NCBI RefSeq assembly: GCF_010994275.1 | Contig: NZ_WMCD01000002.1 | Coordinates: forward strand, 186,001 to 250,000 | Reading direction: 5' to 3' | Source of the DNA: Cyclobacterium jeungdonense | GTDB lineage: Bacteria; Bacteroidota; Bacteroidia; Cytophagales; Cyclobacteriaceae | Length of the DNA stretch: 64,000 nt | In this document: positions 1 to 8,235 of the stretch, piece after piece | How positions within the stretch are numbered: position 1 is the first letter of the stretch | Layout of the letters: every line of letters starts with the position of its first letter | Program-made: the position numbers and the translations under genes | The notes under the pieces: model-generated | What the model was told of the DNA's origin: nothing | The model's database searches: none | The model's input: the letters and a program-made list of their open reading frames with translations, nothing else

Positions 1-1
1 T

Positions 2-346
2 TACCTTCAGTATAAGAACAAGGCGCTGAACGAATATATGCCTATAGCAGGGTTTTTTATCTTGTTTATTCTCATCTTTATTTTAGGTTTTTTTTCTCCA
101 ATGGCAGTGATACTTATAAATTCTTATGTTTTAGCACTGGGAACTTTGATCATTAGTAATGGGGCAAAGAAAGACCATTTAGGAATCGTAAACTATGGTT
201 TACTGGTAATCACTGCTTTGGTGATTTGCAGGTTTTTTGATACCAACTTAAGCTTTGTCCTCAGGGGAATCATGTTTGTTTCGGTGGGTACCGGCTTCTT
301 TGTTGCCAATTACTGGATGCTTAAAAAAAGGAATTCAAATGGATAA
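2..346 (+). CDS. DUF2157 membrane protein, C-terminal part (cut by window start)
   Basis: The reading frame is open from base 2, so the gene begins outside the window. The visible 114 residues are almost entirely hydrophobic and hold about four membrane helices, ending in a short basic tail. The string RFFDTNLSF followed by a glycine-rich helix is what I associate with the end of DUF2157 proteins, bacterial inner-membrane proteins of unknown function. The stop overlaps the next start by 8 bases (ATGGATAA), which implies translational coupling. A DUF2157 gene followed by a GDYXXLXY gene is a known bacterial pairing and supports both calls. An ATG at 38 exists, but the frame continues upstream of it. 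Confidence 0.75.
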   Translation, partial: YLQYKNKALNEYMPIAGFFILFILIFILGFFSPMAVILINSYVLALGTLIISNGAKKDHLGIVNYGLLVITALVICRFFDTNLSFVLRGIMFVSVGTGFFVANYWMLKKRNSNG

Positions 347-917
347 CAAAAAAATAATAGTGACTGCATTTTTTCTTGTGGCATTGGTACAACTGTATGT
401 CCCGGCCAAAATGATATGGAACAGAGAAGAAATACTAAATACAGGGACAGCCTACAAATTCAAGACTGCTCCGGTTGACCCAAATGATCCGTTTATTGGG
501 AAATACATCACGCTCAGTTACGATGAAAACACCTTTCCCGTTCCCAATAAACAGGATTGGAAGCCAGGAGAACCAATTTATGTTTCCCTGCAAACCGATA
601 CGTATGGATTTGCTAAAATAGCATCCATTTCAAAAATCAAACCGTCCGACAACAATGACTACATTAAAGCCAAGGTAAGGTTCCTAAGTGGAAACGATTC
701 CAATATGCTTACCATTGACTACCCCTTTGATAGGTTTTATATGGAAGAATCTAAGGCTTACGATGCCGAACTCGCCTACAGACAATTCCAACGGGACACA
801 AGCAATCCTACTTATGCTTTGGTTAGTATTAAAAATGGTGAGGCTGTATTAAAAGACGTCATGATTGGCGGAACATCAATCAAGGAAATGGTTAAATCAA
901 ACCAAAAAGAACGTTAA
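339..917 (+). CDS. GDYXXLXY domain membrane-anchored protein
   Basis: 192 residues. An N-terminal hydrophobic segment (about residues 5-22) acts as a membrane anchor or uncleaved signal and the rest is predicted outside the cytoplasm. The diagnostic motif appears at residues 54-61 as GKYITLSY, with K in place of the usual D; the preceding DPxDPF context is also typical. The family has no known enzymatic role and is usually encoded directly after a DUF2157 protein, as here. I chose ATG 339 because it overlaps the upstream stop and leads straight into the anchor; a longer frame from 255 would run inside the DUF2157 gene. Confidence 0.8.
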   Translation: MDNKKIIVTAFFLVALVQLYVPAKMIWNREEILNTGTAYKFKTAPVDPNDPFIGKYITLSYDENTFPVPNKQDWKPGEPIYVSLQTDTYGFAKIASISKIKPSDNNDYIKAKVRFLSGNDSNMLTIDYPFDRFYMEESKAYDAELAYRQFQRDTSNPTYALVSIKNGEAVLKDVMIGGTSIKEMVKSNQKER

Positions 918-1295
918 GAATAAAATCGATCAACTCCGTATAACACAACTGAGCAGAGAAGGGTTTGTAAAGAGTATGAAACGATCAACAAACTCGTTTT
1001 ATTTGGGACATACCGGGGTCGTAGGCCCTCATTTTTCCTAATCGAACCGTTAGTATTAATTATTTTTTCACAGGAAGGACAAAGAAAGACGCTTACGTTT
1101 TTACTATCACTGGTCCGATGGCTTTTACAGCACTTACCATTCTATAAAATCCAATCTATTAACCATAGAATGGAAACTTTTAAAGCTCTTTCTGTGAAAT
1201 ATGCAATCCTTTAATAAAAACATATAACGCCCATATTTTTTTATTTAATGATATTTAAAATAATTATTGTAATATATTTTAATAAACCAAAACCA
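918..1295. other. Intergenic, 378 bases, with nested inverted repeats
   Basis: No coding signal seen on either strand. It contains a perfect 9-base inverted repeat, CCATTCTAT at 1137-1145 with ATAGAATGG at 1165-1173, lying inside a longer pair, TTTCACAG at 1066-1073 with CTGTGAAA at 1192-1199. The last 60 bases are very AT-rich and may hold the promoter of the downstream membrane protein. Confidence 0.5.
1066..1199. repeat. Possible small inverted-repeat element (134 bases)
   Basis: The ends are an 8-base perfect inverted repeat (TTTCACAG/CTGTGAAA) that extends with one mismatch through a further AAG/CTT. A second perfect 9-base inverted repeat lies inside at 1137-1173. Size and ends would suit a miniature non-autonomous element, but I see no clear target-site duplication and no second copy in the window. 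It could equally be a regulatory hairpin or chance. Confidence 0.2.
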
Positions 1296-2336
1296 ATGAT
1301 TATGAGAAATACCAGTAATTTAAATTCCTACAACAAAGTACCACCAAAAGGCATTTCATGGAGGGCTATTTTCGCAGGTACTATTGCAGCCTTATCGGTG
1401 ATGATGATTTTAAATTTGATTGGATTAGCCATAGGATTGTGGAGTGTTGAGCCTACTCAGGAAAGCAACCCTTTAAGCGGGTTAGGAGTCGGCTCAATCA
1501 TTTGGTGGGTTCTTAGTAATCTCATAGTTCTTTTTATTGGTGGTTTTGTTGCAGCGCGGGTTGGCGTCTCGTTTGTAAACACAAGTGGAATCATTCATGG
1601 AATAATGACTTGGGCTTTATATGCTTTTATTTCAGCATGGTTACTTACTTCTGTGATAGGAAGTATTATTTCTGGTGTCGGGAATGTGGTTGGAGGAGTA
1701 CTTTCTACTACAGGTCAGGCCGTGCAGGATCAACTGGGCCCGATAATAAAGAATCAGTTCGAAGATCTGGAATTATCGCTTGATGATGCAAGAGGAGAAT
1801 TTTATTCACTTTTAGAGGATACCGGAAAAGAGAATCTCGATCCGCAATACCTGGAATCACAAGCTGAAAAATCTGCTGATGAAGCCCGGGAAGGTGTTAG
1901 GGAAATGGTAATAACACCTGGAAAAGCAGATGCTGAAGTGGAGGGTATTTTTAGTAAGACCAAAAACATGTTTGAACAGTCCTTTGAAGCGATAGATCAA
2001 CAAGCTTTGGTCAATATCCTGGTAGAGCGCACCGATATGAGCGAAAGCGAAGCTCAACGTAGTGTCGAAAATATTTTTGCAGAATTCGAAAGGGCGCGTG
2101 AAGAATTTGATGCGTTTATGCAAGAAGCGAAGGAAACTGCCAACGAACAAGCTGAAAAAATCGCCCAGACAGTAGCTGATGCCGCGATGTATCTTGCCGT
2201 TGCACTTATCCTGGGAATTATAGCTGCTGCATTAGGAGGCTTTGCTGGGGTAACTAATTTAAGGGACGATTGCCTAAAAAATGACTATCTGGCGGACGAA
2301 ACTAACCCAGCTTATGAAAGCGGAAAATTTAGATAA
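1296..2336 (+). CDS. Four-helix membrane protein with long charged central domain, unknown function
   Basis: About 346 residues. After a short polar N-terminus, the ISWRAIFAG segment opens the first of three N-terminal membrane helices (roughly residues 20-45, 60-85 and 93-120), with glycine-rich packing. A long acidic, probably helical region follows (about 130-290), then a final hydrophobic helix (about 300-325) and a short hydrophilic tail. This layout is common to a family of uncharacterised bacterial membrane proteins; I do not know its role. The frame opens earlier at 1248, but that extension is low-complexity AT-rich sequence, so ATG 1296 or ATG 1302 is preferred. It stands alone between two long gaps. 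Confidence 0.6.
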   Translation: MIMRNTSNLNSYNKVPPKGISWRAIFAGTIAALSVMMILNLIGLAIGLWSVEPTQESNPLSGLGVGSIIWWVLSNLIVLFIGGFVAARVGVSFVNTSGIIHGIMTWALYAFISAWLLTSVIGSIISGVGNVVGGVLSTTGQAVQDQLGPIIKNQFEDLELSLDDARGEFYSLLEDTGKENLDPQYLESQAEKSADEAREGVREMVITPGKADAEVEGIFSKTKNMFEQSFEAIDQQALVNILVERTDMSESEAQRSVENIFAEFERAREEFDAFMQEAKETANEQAEKIAQTVADAAMYLAVALILGIIAAALGGFAGVTNLRDDCLKNDYLADETNPAYESGKFR

Positions 2337-2908
2337 AGCCTATATGAAAAAAATGGACCCCAGGAAACCAATGTAGAAACGAATTTCCTGGTGCGTGTTC
2401 AAATCATTTATCAAATGCTACGGGGTGGGATGTTTACGCGCTCGATTTACTATTACTGAAGAAGGGACGTGGGGTAAAATCGTGTAGACAGCTCACCCCA
2501 TTTTTCTGACACAGAACGCCACTAACTCCCTGGAGGCACGCCTCGGTTGTTCCAAAATTATCCTACCGGAGAAAATACCACAGGCTGGACCTCCGGCTTT
2601 CTATCTGACCAGGAACATGAAAGGGAAATGCAGACGCGTACCATTTTTGAAAACCCTTTTTTTTAGGGGCAGTAATGTGCCTCGAACCAGGTCTCATTTT
2701 TTTGATTATTTTTGATTAAGTCTTTTCTTTCGTTTATTAACTTACCGGTGATACTGGCCGAAGTCAAGGCCGGAGCACTTTATAACCATACGACGAGGGG
2801 TACACAGGATTCAATAGTTATCAGCTTGGTATGTCCTACCTTATCCATTGGTTAGCGGGAAATAATTGTATATATTTTTAAATAACTTAGGCTATAAATT
2901 GCCTTCTC
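2337..2908. other. Intergenic, 572 bases, with two hairpins
   Basis: No convincing gene. CCAGGAAA at 2360-2367 pairs with TTTCCTGG at 2384-2391 just after the upstream stop, and TGGGGT/ACCCCA at 2470-2500 runs into five T residues. The final 40 bases are AT-rich ahead of the channel gene. The middle is of mixed composition with no recognisable remnant. Confidence 0.5.
2470..2505 (+). terminator. Weak hairpin-plus-T terminator candidate
   Basis: TGGGGT (2470-2475) and ACCCCA (2495-2500) form a 6-base perfect stem with a 19-base loop, followed by TTTTT. The long loop and its distance from the upstream stop (about 134 bases) make it weak. Confidence 0.25.
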
Positions 2909-4537
2909 ATGCAAAATAACCTGATAAAAAGAATTACTTTCTCCGTACTAGTAGTTGCTGCTATAATTGTTGTCTATGCGGAAATTTTTTCATGGTCCAT
3001 GACCATTTTTGAGAATCGGGATGTGACCTTTCCGCAAGCGCTCCAGGTAGTGGTGGAATCATTGACAACTAGTGGCTATGGAGGTTTTTCGCCTTGGGAA
3101 AGTGACTTCCTAAATTACTTCGTGCTCATCATGAATCTGACTGGTGTGCTTCTTGTTTTTATAGCTTTCCCCGTTTTTTTTCTCCCTTTTCTAAAGGGTG
3201 CTCTGGAAAAATCCCCGCCAACCACGGTCAGTAAAAAAGGCCACGTAATCATATGTTCCTATTCAACCCACGCTGAAGTACTGATTAAAGAGCTGGTATC
3301 CCGAAGCCAGGATTATGTCATTATAGAATCGGGTAAGGAAAGAGCAAAAGATCTTTATAAATCCGGATTAGAGGTTTTGCTAGGTAACCCCGAGTTGGAG
3401 TCAACGCTGGAAGCCGCGGGCTTAACCCATGCAAAGACCGTTGTACTTAACTCAACCACGGACAAAAATATAAGTATCCTATTTTCTATCAGAGATCTTC
3501 ATAAATCTGTCAGAATCATCGCTGTTCTTGACGATGAAGAGATGGAAAAATACTATAAGCTGGCGGGGGCCGACAGTACCATTTCACCAAGACAATTAAT
3601 AGGAAAAAGCCTCGCCGTCCAGGTTCCTGCCATTTTAATCAATGACAGTGTAACGATTGATAATAGTATTGAACTGATCGAGATTGACATAGAAGAGGGA
3701 AGCGAACTTTGTGATCAATCTATTGGTGAAGCTCATTTACTGGATAGTTTCGGGATTAATATTATCGGGGCATGGCAGAATGGTACGTTTCAAAGCCCCG
3801 TATCCCCAGACTTGATTTTGAAATCAAAACTACGTTTACTGGTTGCCGGAGAAAGAGATGAACTCGCAAAGCTTAATAAAAAGGCCGAAGCTACTATCCG
3901 GCGTTTTGTGCGGAATAAGGTCTTGATCGTAGGGTTCGGCCTTTCAGGAAAGGCTGCTTTTAGTGTATTAAAGACGAAGAGCATCGAGGTAAAGATCATT
4001 GACATTCGGGACAAAGAAGGTGTACACATTGTCGGTGATATCCGGGATACAAAAACTCTTCAGGAGGCCGGAATTGCTGATGCATCCGCCATGATTATTA
4101 CCATTCAGGACGATACCATAGCGCTGTTTGCCACGCTTTTGGCAAGGAGCATGAACAATAAAACCCACATTATCGTACGGGCCAATAATATTGAAAATGT
4201 GAAAAAACTGTATAATGCCGGTGCCGATTACGTTCAGTCTCTTGCTACCGTGAGTGGCCGGATGCTTGCGTCCCATATATTTGAAGACGAAACATCATTA
4301 GCGGCAGAAAAACAGATTAATCTCGTACAGTTGCCCGCCGGTAACCTGTCGGGAACCACCCTTGCCAAAAGCAATGTACGGGCCGTAACGGGCTGTACCA
4401 TACTTGCCGTGATCCGGGAAGGGGAAAAAATATCCGCTTTAGACCCTGAATCGTTTCAATTCCGAGATCAAGATGAAGTTATAGTAGCTGGCACCGATGA
4501 AAGCATTCGGCAGTTTCAAGAAATGTATGTAGACTGA
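2909..4537 (+). CDS. Two-transmembrane K+ channel-like protein with two RCK/TrkA modules
   Basis: 542 residues. A first membrane helix (about 8-28), a pore loop (about 42-62) with the filter-like string TTSGYGG, and a second helix (about 70-95) form a minimal ion-channel unit. A first RCK_N-like NAD-binding fold begins near residue 112, but its nucleotide loop reads CSYSTH and lacks the glycines; a TrkA_C-like stretch follows. A second RCK_N begins near residue 340 with an intact GFGLSG loop, ending in a second TrkA_C domain. Known relatives are ligand-gated potassium channels whose RCK rings open the pore; K+ selectivity is an inference, since the filter departs from TVGYG. It stands alone. 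Confidence 0.75.
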   Translation: MQNNLIKRITFSVLVVAAIIVVYAEIFSWSMTIFENRDVTFPQALQVVVESLTTSGYGGFSPWESDFLNYFVLIMNLTGVLLVFIAFPVFFLPFLKGALEKSPPTTVSKKGHVIICSYSTHAEVLIKELVSRSQDYVIIESGKERAKDLYKSGLEVLLGNPELESTLEAAGLTHAKTVVLNSTTDKNISILFSIRDLHKSVRIIAVLDDEEMEKYYKLAGADSTISPRQLIGKSLAVQVPAILINDSVTIDNSIELIEIDIEEGSELCDQSIGEAHLLDSFGINIIGAWQNGTFQSPVSPDLILKSKLRLLVAGERDELAKLNKKAEATIRRFVRNKVLIVGFGLSGKAAFSVLKTKSIEVKIIDIRDKEGVHIVGDIRDTKTLQEAGIADASAMIITIQDDTIALFATLLARSMNNKTHIIVRANNIENVKKLYNAGADYVQSLATVSGRMLASHIFEDETSLAAEKQINLVQLPAGNLSGTTLAKSNVRAVTGCTILAVIREGEKISALDPESFQFRDQDEVIVAGTDESIRQFQEMYVD

Positions 4538-5340
4538 AACCTTTGAAATCCGGGTTTATTTTCATTTTTCAGCCGCTATCGGTATTGAGGGCACTTTGGT
4601 TCACCGGAGCCTAAAAAAATGGACCAGCAGAAATACCAACGACGTTTAAAATAGGGTCTGCTGATACAGTATAAAATTACTGAAATTATGGGTTATTAGA
4701 AGAATTTTTCCGGAGTTTATAGGGGTACAAGAGCATGTGATTATGCAAAAGAACTCCGATAGGCATACACTACACAACAGATATTCCAATCCAAAACAGC
4801 TTTCTTTTTCAGGAATTGAGACAACAACCTATTCCATCCATTTTCAATTTCAGGTTTCCTACGTTAGAATTCTTTAATTTTATAAAATCAAGCAGGACAC
4901 AAGCGACCTACGTAGGGTTGATTATTGCATAAGCATGCGAGATTCCATTTGGCCGCTAAAAAAATAGTTATAAACATTAGGGAAAATACAACAAAATTTA
5001 CTTTAGCGATGTCTAAACCATTTACGGATTTTTATTGCTGAATGTTAACTTATTAAGAGAAGCAAAGTGGTACGAAGTCCAATGCGTGTTTCTTCCCGCT
5101 TTCTCTTGACCCGCACATTTGCTTCCACTAAATATTATTTTTTTAATAGTAGCTATTTCATCTTAACATTCTTAAATTGATAAAATGAATTTATAAAATA
5201 TCAACATACTTCTAACCGTTGATGACCTACCAATACCGAGACCTGGCAATGAAAGGTTAGAAATTTTATTACTGATTTAATCAACGCCAAACCAGACGCC
5301 AAACCGTTCCATTTAAGAGGGAGAAAAATGATAACAAGAT
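4538..5340. other. Intergenic, 803 bases, no gene seen
   Basis: No coding signal on either strand. Visible structure: the palindrome CCTACGTAGG at 4907-4916; an inverted repeat TTCTAACC/GGTTAGAA at 5210-5217 and 5255-5262; and two copies of ACGCCAAACC at 5284-5293 and 5296-5305, a 12-base period close to the downstream start. The stretch around 5030-5200 is AT-rich. None of these matches a riboswitch I know. Confidence 0.5.
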
Positions 5341-5369
5341 ATGGAACTAAATATACTATACCTAAATGA
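5328..5369 (+). other. Possible 13-codon leader overlapping the phosphatase start
   Basis: ATG at 5328 opens a 13-codon frame that ends at TGA 5367-5369, out of frame with the phosphatase that starts at 5341. The purine-rich AAGAGGGAG is 4 bases before this ATG, a better spacing than for the phosphatase start. It may be a translated leader that couples or limits phosphatase synthesis, or chance. Confidence 0.25.
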
Positions 5370-6768
5370 TGTGCATGGTTATTTAGAACCGCACAATGAA
5401 TTATTCTACAATAACAAAGGAGAATTTACCGAAACTGTTGGGGGATATTCCCGCATTGCCACTTTGGTAAGACAAATAAGACAAAATGCTAATCCTACCT
5501 TACTATTTGATGGTGGTGATACTTTTCACGGAACATTACCCTTGGTTAAATCACAGGGCGAAGCGATAATTCCGGTGTTAAATGAACTTTCTTTCAATGC
5601 CATGGTAGGACATTGGGATTTTGCATACGGACCAAATCAGCTTAAAAAACTGATATCGAAACTGAGTTATCCCATGTTGGGGATAAATGTGTATAATGAG
5701 GATAGTAGCCTTTTCCTTCAACCTTTTATAACGATACAACTTGAAAACCTGAAAATCGGGGTAATTGGTATTTGTTCCGGAATTATTGATAAAGCAATGC
5801 CAGCGCAATTTAGCGAGGGACTAAAAATTACCGATGGAATGGCTGAATTACCTGTATACGTAAAGCAGCTAAAGAATGATGGCGTTGATATTATTATTTT
5901 ACTATCACATAACGGATTTCCTCAGGACATGCACATGCTTCAAAAAATTGACGGCATAGATATTTGTTTGAGTGCCCATACGCATAACCGGTTATATAAA
6001 CCTGTGTTGGTTAATAATGCATTACTCATTCAGTGCGGATGCCATGGATCATTTCTGGGTCATTTGAAAATAAATATAGAGGGCAAACAAATTTCCGGTC
6101 ATCAATACGAGTTATTAAAAATAGCACAGCACATTTCTCCTGACTCGAAAATGGAAAAAATAATTGATACCATTTTACAACCTTATCAAAGGTTAAAAAA
6201 GAACGTAATCGGTTTTACAGAATCTACATTGCATCGGTATGATACAATGAATTCATCAATGGATAAATTACTATTGAAAGCAATTATGTATGTCAGTGGC
6301 ACTGATATTTCCTTTTCAAATGGATGGCGCTATGGCGCACCTATCTGTAGTGGAAATATCACTGAAGAAGATTTGTTCAATATCATCCCAATAAATCCCC
6401 CTGTTTCAACAGTTGATTTGACCGGACAAGAAATCATTGACATGCTGGAGGAAAACCTTGAACGAACTTTCTCTAAAGAGCCTATGAAGCAGATGGGCGG
6501 ATACGTTAAAAGATGTGCGGGTTTACGAATCAATCTTCGAATTGAAAATCCGGTCGGACATCGTATACAGGAAATTTATTTTAATGAAGAGCATCTCAAT
6601 CCAAAGGAAATTTATAAGGTAAGTTTTGTGACTTCACAAGGTGTCCCGAAAAATATTGGAAAAAACAGGAGAGAAATGGATAGGAAAGCTGTCGAAGCGA
6701 TGGCCGCATTTCTGAAGGACCACCCCAAATTCGATCCGACTGATGAAAACTTATTTGCTTTAGTGTAA
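5341..6768 (+). CDS. SoxB/5'-nucleotidase family metallophosphoesterase, cytoplasmic form
   Basis: 475 residues. The N-terminal calcineurin-like domain shows NDVHG (9-13), GGDTFHG (58-64), GHWDFAYG (90-97), LLSHNG and SAHTHNR (about 210), together the dimetal site; a 5'-nucleotidase C-terminal domain follows from about residue 290. Most 5'-nucleotidases carry GNHEFD at the third position; GHW(D/E)F is the form found in SoxB-type enzymes, so it is closer to that branch. SoxB is exported, but here a stop lies four codons before ATG 5341 and no signal peptide is possible, so the protein should be cytoplasmic. No other sox genes are present, so sulfur oxidation is not supported; the substrate may be a nucleotide or other phosphate or sulfate ester. 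Confidence 0.8.
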   Translation: MELNILYLNDVHGYLEPHNELFYNNKGEFTETVGGYSRIATLVRQIRQNANPTLLFDGGDTFHGTLPLVKSQGEAIIPVLNELSFNAMVGHWDFAYGPNQLKKLISKLSYPMLGINVYNEDSSLFLQPFITIQLENLKIGVIGICSGIIDKAMPAQFSEGLKITDGMAELPVYVKQLKNDGVDIIILLSHNGFPQDMHMLQKIDGIDICLSAHTHNRLYKPVLVNNALLIQCGCHGSFLGHLKINIEGKQISGHQYELLKIAQHISPDSKMEKIIDTILQPYQRLKKNVIGFTESTLHRYDTMNSSMDKLLLKAIMYVSGTDISFSNGWRYGAPICSGNITEEDLFNIIPINPPVSTVDLTGQEIIDMLEENLERTFSKEPMKQMGGYVKRCAGLRINLRIENPVGHRIQEIYFNEEHLNPKEIYKVSFVTSQGVPKNIGKNRREMDRKAVEAMAAFLKDHPKFDPTDENLFALV

Positions 6769-6922
6769 TAAAACAGGCAGGAAGACGGCCTTGTTAGGTT
6801 TCTCTGACAGGGGAAATGAAAGATAAATTCGCCCCAAGGATAGTAATGGTTTCAAATACCCATACGTTTCTTAGACGCCAAATGTCAAACGTTTATCATA
6901 CAAAGATTTGCCCTCACATAGG

Positions 6923-7708
6923 ATGAATTATAAAATTCAGAAATTTCCAAATTCCAGAATAGCCAGCATTGATGTGTGCGAGGTTGGAAAGCAAAAACAT
7001 CATGTTACTGGATTGCTTGAATTTGATGTGACAGATAGTAGGAAGAAAATAAAGGGGTACAATAATACGAATAATCACAAAATATCCTTTACTGCCTGGC
7101 TGATAAGCGTCATTGGCTATACTCTAAAGAAGTATGAAACTTCCAGCGCCTACCTGCTTGGTAGAAATAAGTTGATGATTTTTGAAGATATAAATGTTTC
7201 AATTATTGTAGAAAAAGATTTAAAAGGGACAAAAGTGCCCATTCCATTGATAATTGAAAGAGCAAATGAAGTAAGTATGGAATCCATAACCGCACAAATC
7301 GCAGAGGCAAAAAACGAAGAATTTACTGAAAATGACATAATACTTCGGAAAAAAACCAGACAATGGGAGAAAGTATACTATTCACTGCCCGGATTCCTAA
7401 GACGGTATTTTTGGAAGTTTATATTGAAACATCCAAAATTAGCTTTTAAAAAAATGGGGAATGTGGCCTTTACCTCCATAGGAATGATAGGAAAAGTTAA
7501 TGGTTGGTTTATTCCAATATCAGTACACCCCATCTGTTTTGGAGTAGGTTCGGTCCTGAAGAAACCGACTGTAATAGATGATAGCATAGAGATTAGAGAA
7601 ATACTCAATATGTCAGTCCTTATGGACCACGATGTATTGGATGGTGCCCCAATGGTACGTTTTATCTGCGATTTGAAGGAAAATATTGAAATTGGATTAA
7701 ATTTATAA
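6923..7708 (+). CDS. Stand-alone 2-oxoacid dehydrogenase acyltransferase (E2) catalytic domain
   Basis: About 261 residues with no lipoyl domain and no E3-binding domain. The C-terminal MDHDVLDGA string carries the HxxxDG signature of the E2 acyltransferase fold (H about 237, D about 241), and SISVHPICFGVGSV resembles the strand before it. Family members usually form the trimeric core of pyruvate or 2-oxoglutarate dehydrogenase; solitary catalytic domains are known but mostly uncharacterised, and transfer an acyl group from a carrier or CoA. A TTG at 6908 extends the frame by five codons; ATG 6923, just after AGG, is preferred. It sits 17 bases before a small membrane protein, probably in one operon. 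Confidence 0.75.
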   Translation: MNYKIQKFPNSRIASIDVCEVGKQKHHVTGLLEFDVTDSRKKIKGYNNTNNHKISFTAWLISVIGYTLKKYETSSAYLLGRNKLMIFEDINVSIIVEKDLKGTKVPIPLIIERANEVSMESITAQIAEAKNEEFTENDIILRKKTRQWEKVYYSLPGFLRRYFWKFILKHPKLAFKKMGNVAFTSIGMIGKVNGWFIPISVHPICFGVGSVLKKPTVIDDSIEIREILNMSVLMDHDVLDGAPMVRFICDLKENIEIGLNL

Positions 7709-7724
7709 ACGAACGTGTAAAATC

Positions 7725-8183
7725 ATGGAGCGACCGTTTTCCCTTTACTTGCTTTTTGTACTTCATCTTTTCCTGGGTATTGGTGCCGTTTACGGAGGCG
7801 GGATGTTGCTCATCAAGCCGGATGGCTCAGGTCTTGGTATGGATACGGAATGGCTTTCCCATTCTCCATTCAATACTTACCTAATCCCTGCCTTCATACT
7901 ATTCACTTTAATCGGATTATTTCCCCTGCTTACCTTTGTAGGCCTGCTCACAAAACCTGACTGGAAGTGGGCGAATACGCTCAACCTTTACGCTAACAGA
8001 CATTGGGCCTGGACCTTTTCCTTATATTCAGGAATTATTGTCATTACATGGATTACGGTGCAGCTGATAATGACGCAGTACTTTTGGTTACAGTCAATCA
8101 TGATTTTCACTGGACTTTTTATTATTATTTTCACCTTGACACCCGCTGTTATGAAGAATTTTGAAACCTCAATAACCGAATGA
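7725..8183 (+). CDS. Small four-helix membrane protein, unknown function
   Basis: 152 residues with four hydrophobic segments (about 7-28, 50-73, 92-114 and 118-140). The short loop after helix 1 holds a KPDGSGLGM string that I associate with uncharacterised membrane proteins in Gram-negatives; I cannot name a family. It begins 17 bases after the stop of the solitary acyltransferase gene and is presumably co-transcribed, which may mean a shared role in lipid or envelope acylation (inference). It converges on the minus-strand C45 gene. Confidence 0.55.
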   Translation: MERPFSLYLLFVLHLFLGIGAVYGGGMLLIKPDGSGLGMDTEWLSHSPFNTYLIPAFILFTLIGLFPLLTFVGLLTKPDWKWANTLNLYANRHWAWTFSLYSGIIVITWITVQLIMTQYFWLQSIMIFTGLFIIIFTLTPAVMKNFETSITE

Positions 8184-8193
8184 ATCATCAAAA

Positions 8194-8214
8194 TTGCTGG
8201 AAAACAACCAGCAA
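8194..8214 (-). terminator. Hairpin between convergent genes
   Basis: TTGCTGG (8194-8200) and CCAGCAA (8208-8214) form a 7-base perfect stem with a 7-base loop. On the minus strand it is followed by TTTTG, so it mainly suits the three-gene minus operon, but it sits 10 bases past the plus-strand stop and may serve both. Confidence 0.45.
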
Positions 8215-8235
8215 AAACTGCAATTGGATAAAGGA

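Noticed and set aside
5210..5262. TTCTAACC/GGTTAGAA hairpin with an ACCGAGACCTGG interior as a TPP-like riboswitch
   Set aside because: The order and core of the TPP aptamer are absent and the downstream gene is not a thiamine gene; kept only as an inverted repeat in the gap description.
5341..6768. Sulfur-oxidising SoxB proper
   Set aside because: No signal peptide and no soxA, X, Y, Z, C or D in the window; only the motif is SoxB-like.
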